Shown here piece after piece: positions 41,394 through 41,513 of a DNA stretch of 41,513 nucleotides. A program made the position numbers and the translations under genes. Within the stretch, counting starts at the first letter, position 1. Every line of letters starts with the position of its first letter. The notes beneath the pieces were generated by a model, which was not told where the DNA came from, did not search any database, and saw only the letters and a list, made by a program, of their open reading frames with translations. Source of the stretch: Accumulibacter sp. (lineage in GTDB: Bacteria; Pseudomonadota; Gammaproteobacteria; Burkholderiales; Rhodocyclaceae); the NCBI RefSeq assembly GCF_023806565.1, contig NZ_JAMTDV010000020.1, positions 1-41,513 of the forward strand, written 5' to 3'.

Positions 41394-41418
41394 GGTCTTC
41401 TCTGAGGCTACCATCAAA

Positions 41419-41466
41419 TTCAGCGGAGCGCCGCAAGCGGCGCTCCGCTGAAATGCCTTGTTGGAC
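41419..41466 (-). other. attC-like hairpin upstream of the DUF4160 gene
   Basis: A perfect 16-bp inverted repeat (41419-41452, two-base spacer) with CGGAGCGCCGC/GCGGCGCTCCG at its core, followed on + by GTTGGAC (41460-41466), which is RYYYAAC on the minus strand. The opposite core site near 41408-41414 is degenerate. It lies just upstream of the DUF4160/DUF2442 pair on the same strand, as the attC of a preceding cassette would. Confidence 0.55.
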
Positions 41467-41486
41467 GAAGCCGCTACGCGGAGGAA
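41460..41486. repeat. 27-bp direct repeat, copy B
   Basis: Identical over 27 bases to 12525-12551, again next to an attC-like hairpin and beginning with GTTGGAC. The remaining bases to the window end are GC-rich and hold no gene I can support. Confidence 0.85.
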
Positions 41487-41513
41487 GGAAAGGCGGCGCG
41501 CTCGAATCACAAT

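Noticed and set aside
40884-41510. A single 208-aa fused DUF4160-DUF2442 protein
   Set aside because: The DUF4160 C-terminus is in another frame; the fusion is best explained by a 1-base deletion near 41262.

Overview
The window is high-GC chromosomal DNA of a betaproteobacterium. A Rhodocyclales relative such as 'Candidatus Accumulibacter' or Dechloromonas is my best guess. This rests on gene content (msbA, waaG/waaP-type LPS core genes, lpxL beside metK, a SulP-STAS carrier, egtB-egtD, a TRAP carrier, an IS701-type element) and on REP-like intergenic repeats. No rRNA, tRNA or CRISPR was found. The assignment is inference, not a database result.

Layout. 1-540: unassigned DNA, a 68-bp palindrome and a short fragment very like the class 1 integron integrase IntI1, directly upstream of mrcA (PBP1A). 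541-10339: envelope block, with mrcA and msbA on + and, converging on them, a minus-strand operon (ArnT-like glycosyltransferase, waaG, waaP, two-domain kinase) with 4- to 11-bp gene overlaps. 10340-13040: an accessory island of lower GC holding a HEPN-type protein, a secreted small protein, three loci of a REP-like repeat, a truncated hicB antitoxin behind an attC-like site, and a DUF1640-type gene killed by one stop codon. 13109-16716: lpxL and metK, divergent, with a metK leader that contains a terminator hairpin and a helix masking the Shine-Dalgarno; then an HD-GYP phosphodiesterase. 16979-19262: three genes of unknown function. 19482-27627: SulP-STAS-cNMP transporter, egtB-egtD (ergothioneine), an L,D-transpeptidase with a MepK-like endopeptidase (making and cutting 3-3 peptidoglycan cross-links), and rlmD. 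28108-30880: TRAP permeases without a binding protein, and a SRAP/YedK protein. 30947-35655: lipocalin, M15 peptidase, DUF2461, a membrane-embedded alpha/beta hydrolase, a small secreted protein and a cupin.

35809-40273: a minus-strand catabolic-looking operon (isochorismatase-like hydrolase, nitrilase-family amidohydrolase, a 132-aa unknown, enoyl-CoA hydratase) with a clear sigma70 promoter under an 11-bp palindrome. Its first gene is split after codon 14 by a complete IS701-family element with 17-bp inverted repeats and a 4-bp target duplication. 40521-41513: decayed integron-type cassettes (frameshifted higA, frameshifted DUF4160, DUF2442) with attC-like sites.

The two most interesting signals are the metK leader, a candidate uncharacterised riboregulator, and the integron debris at three places in the window: an intI1-like fragment at the left end, an attC/hicB relic near 12.5 kb and attC/toxin-antitoxin cassettes at the right end.
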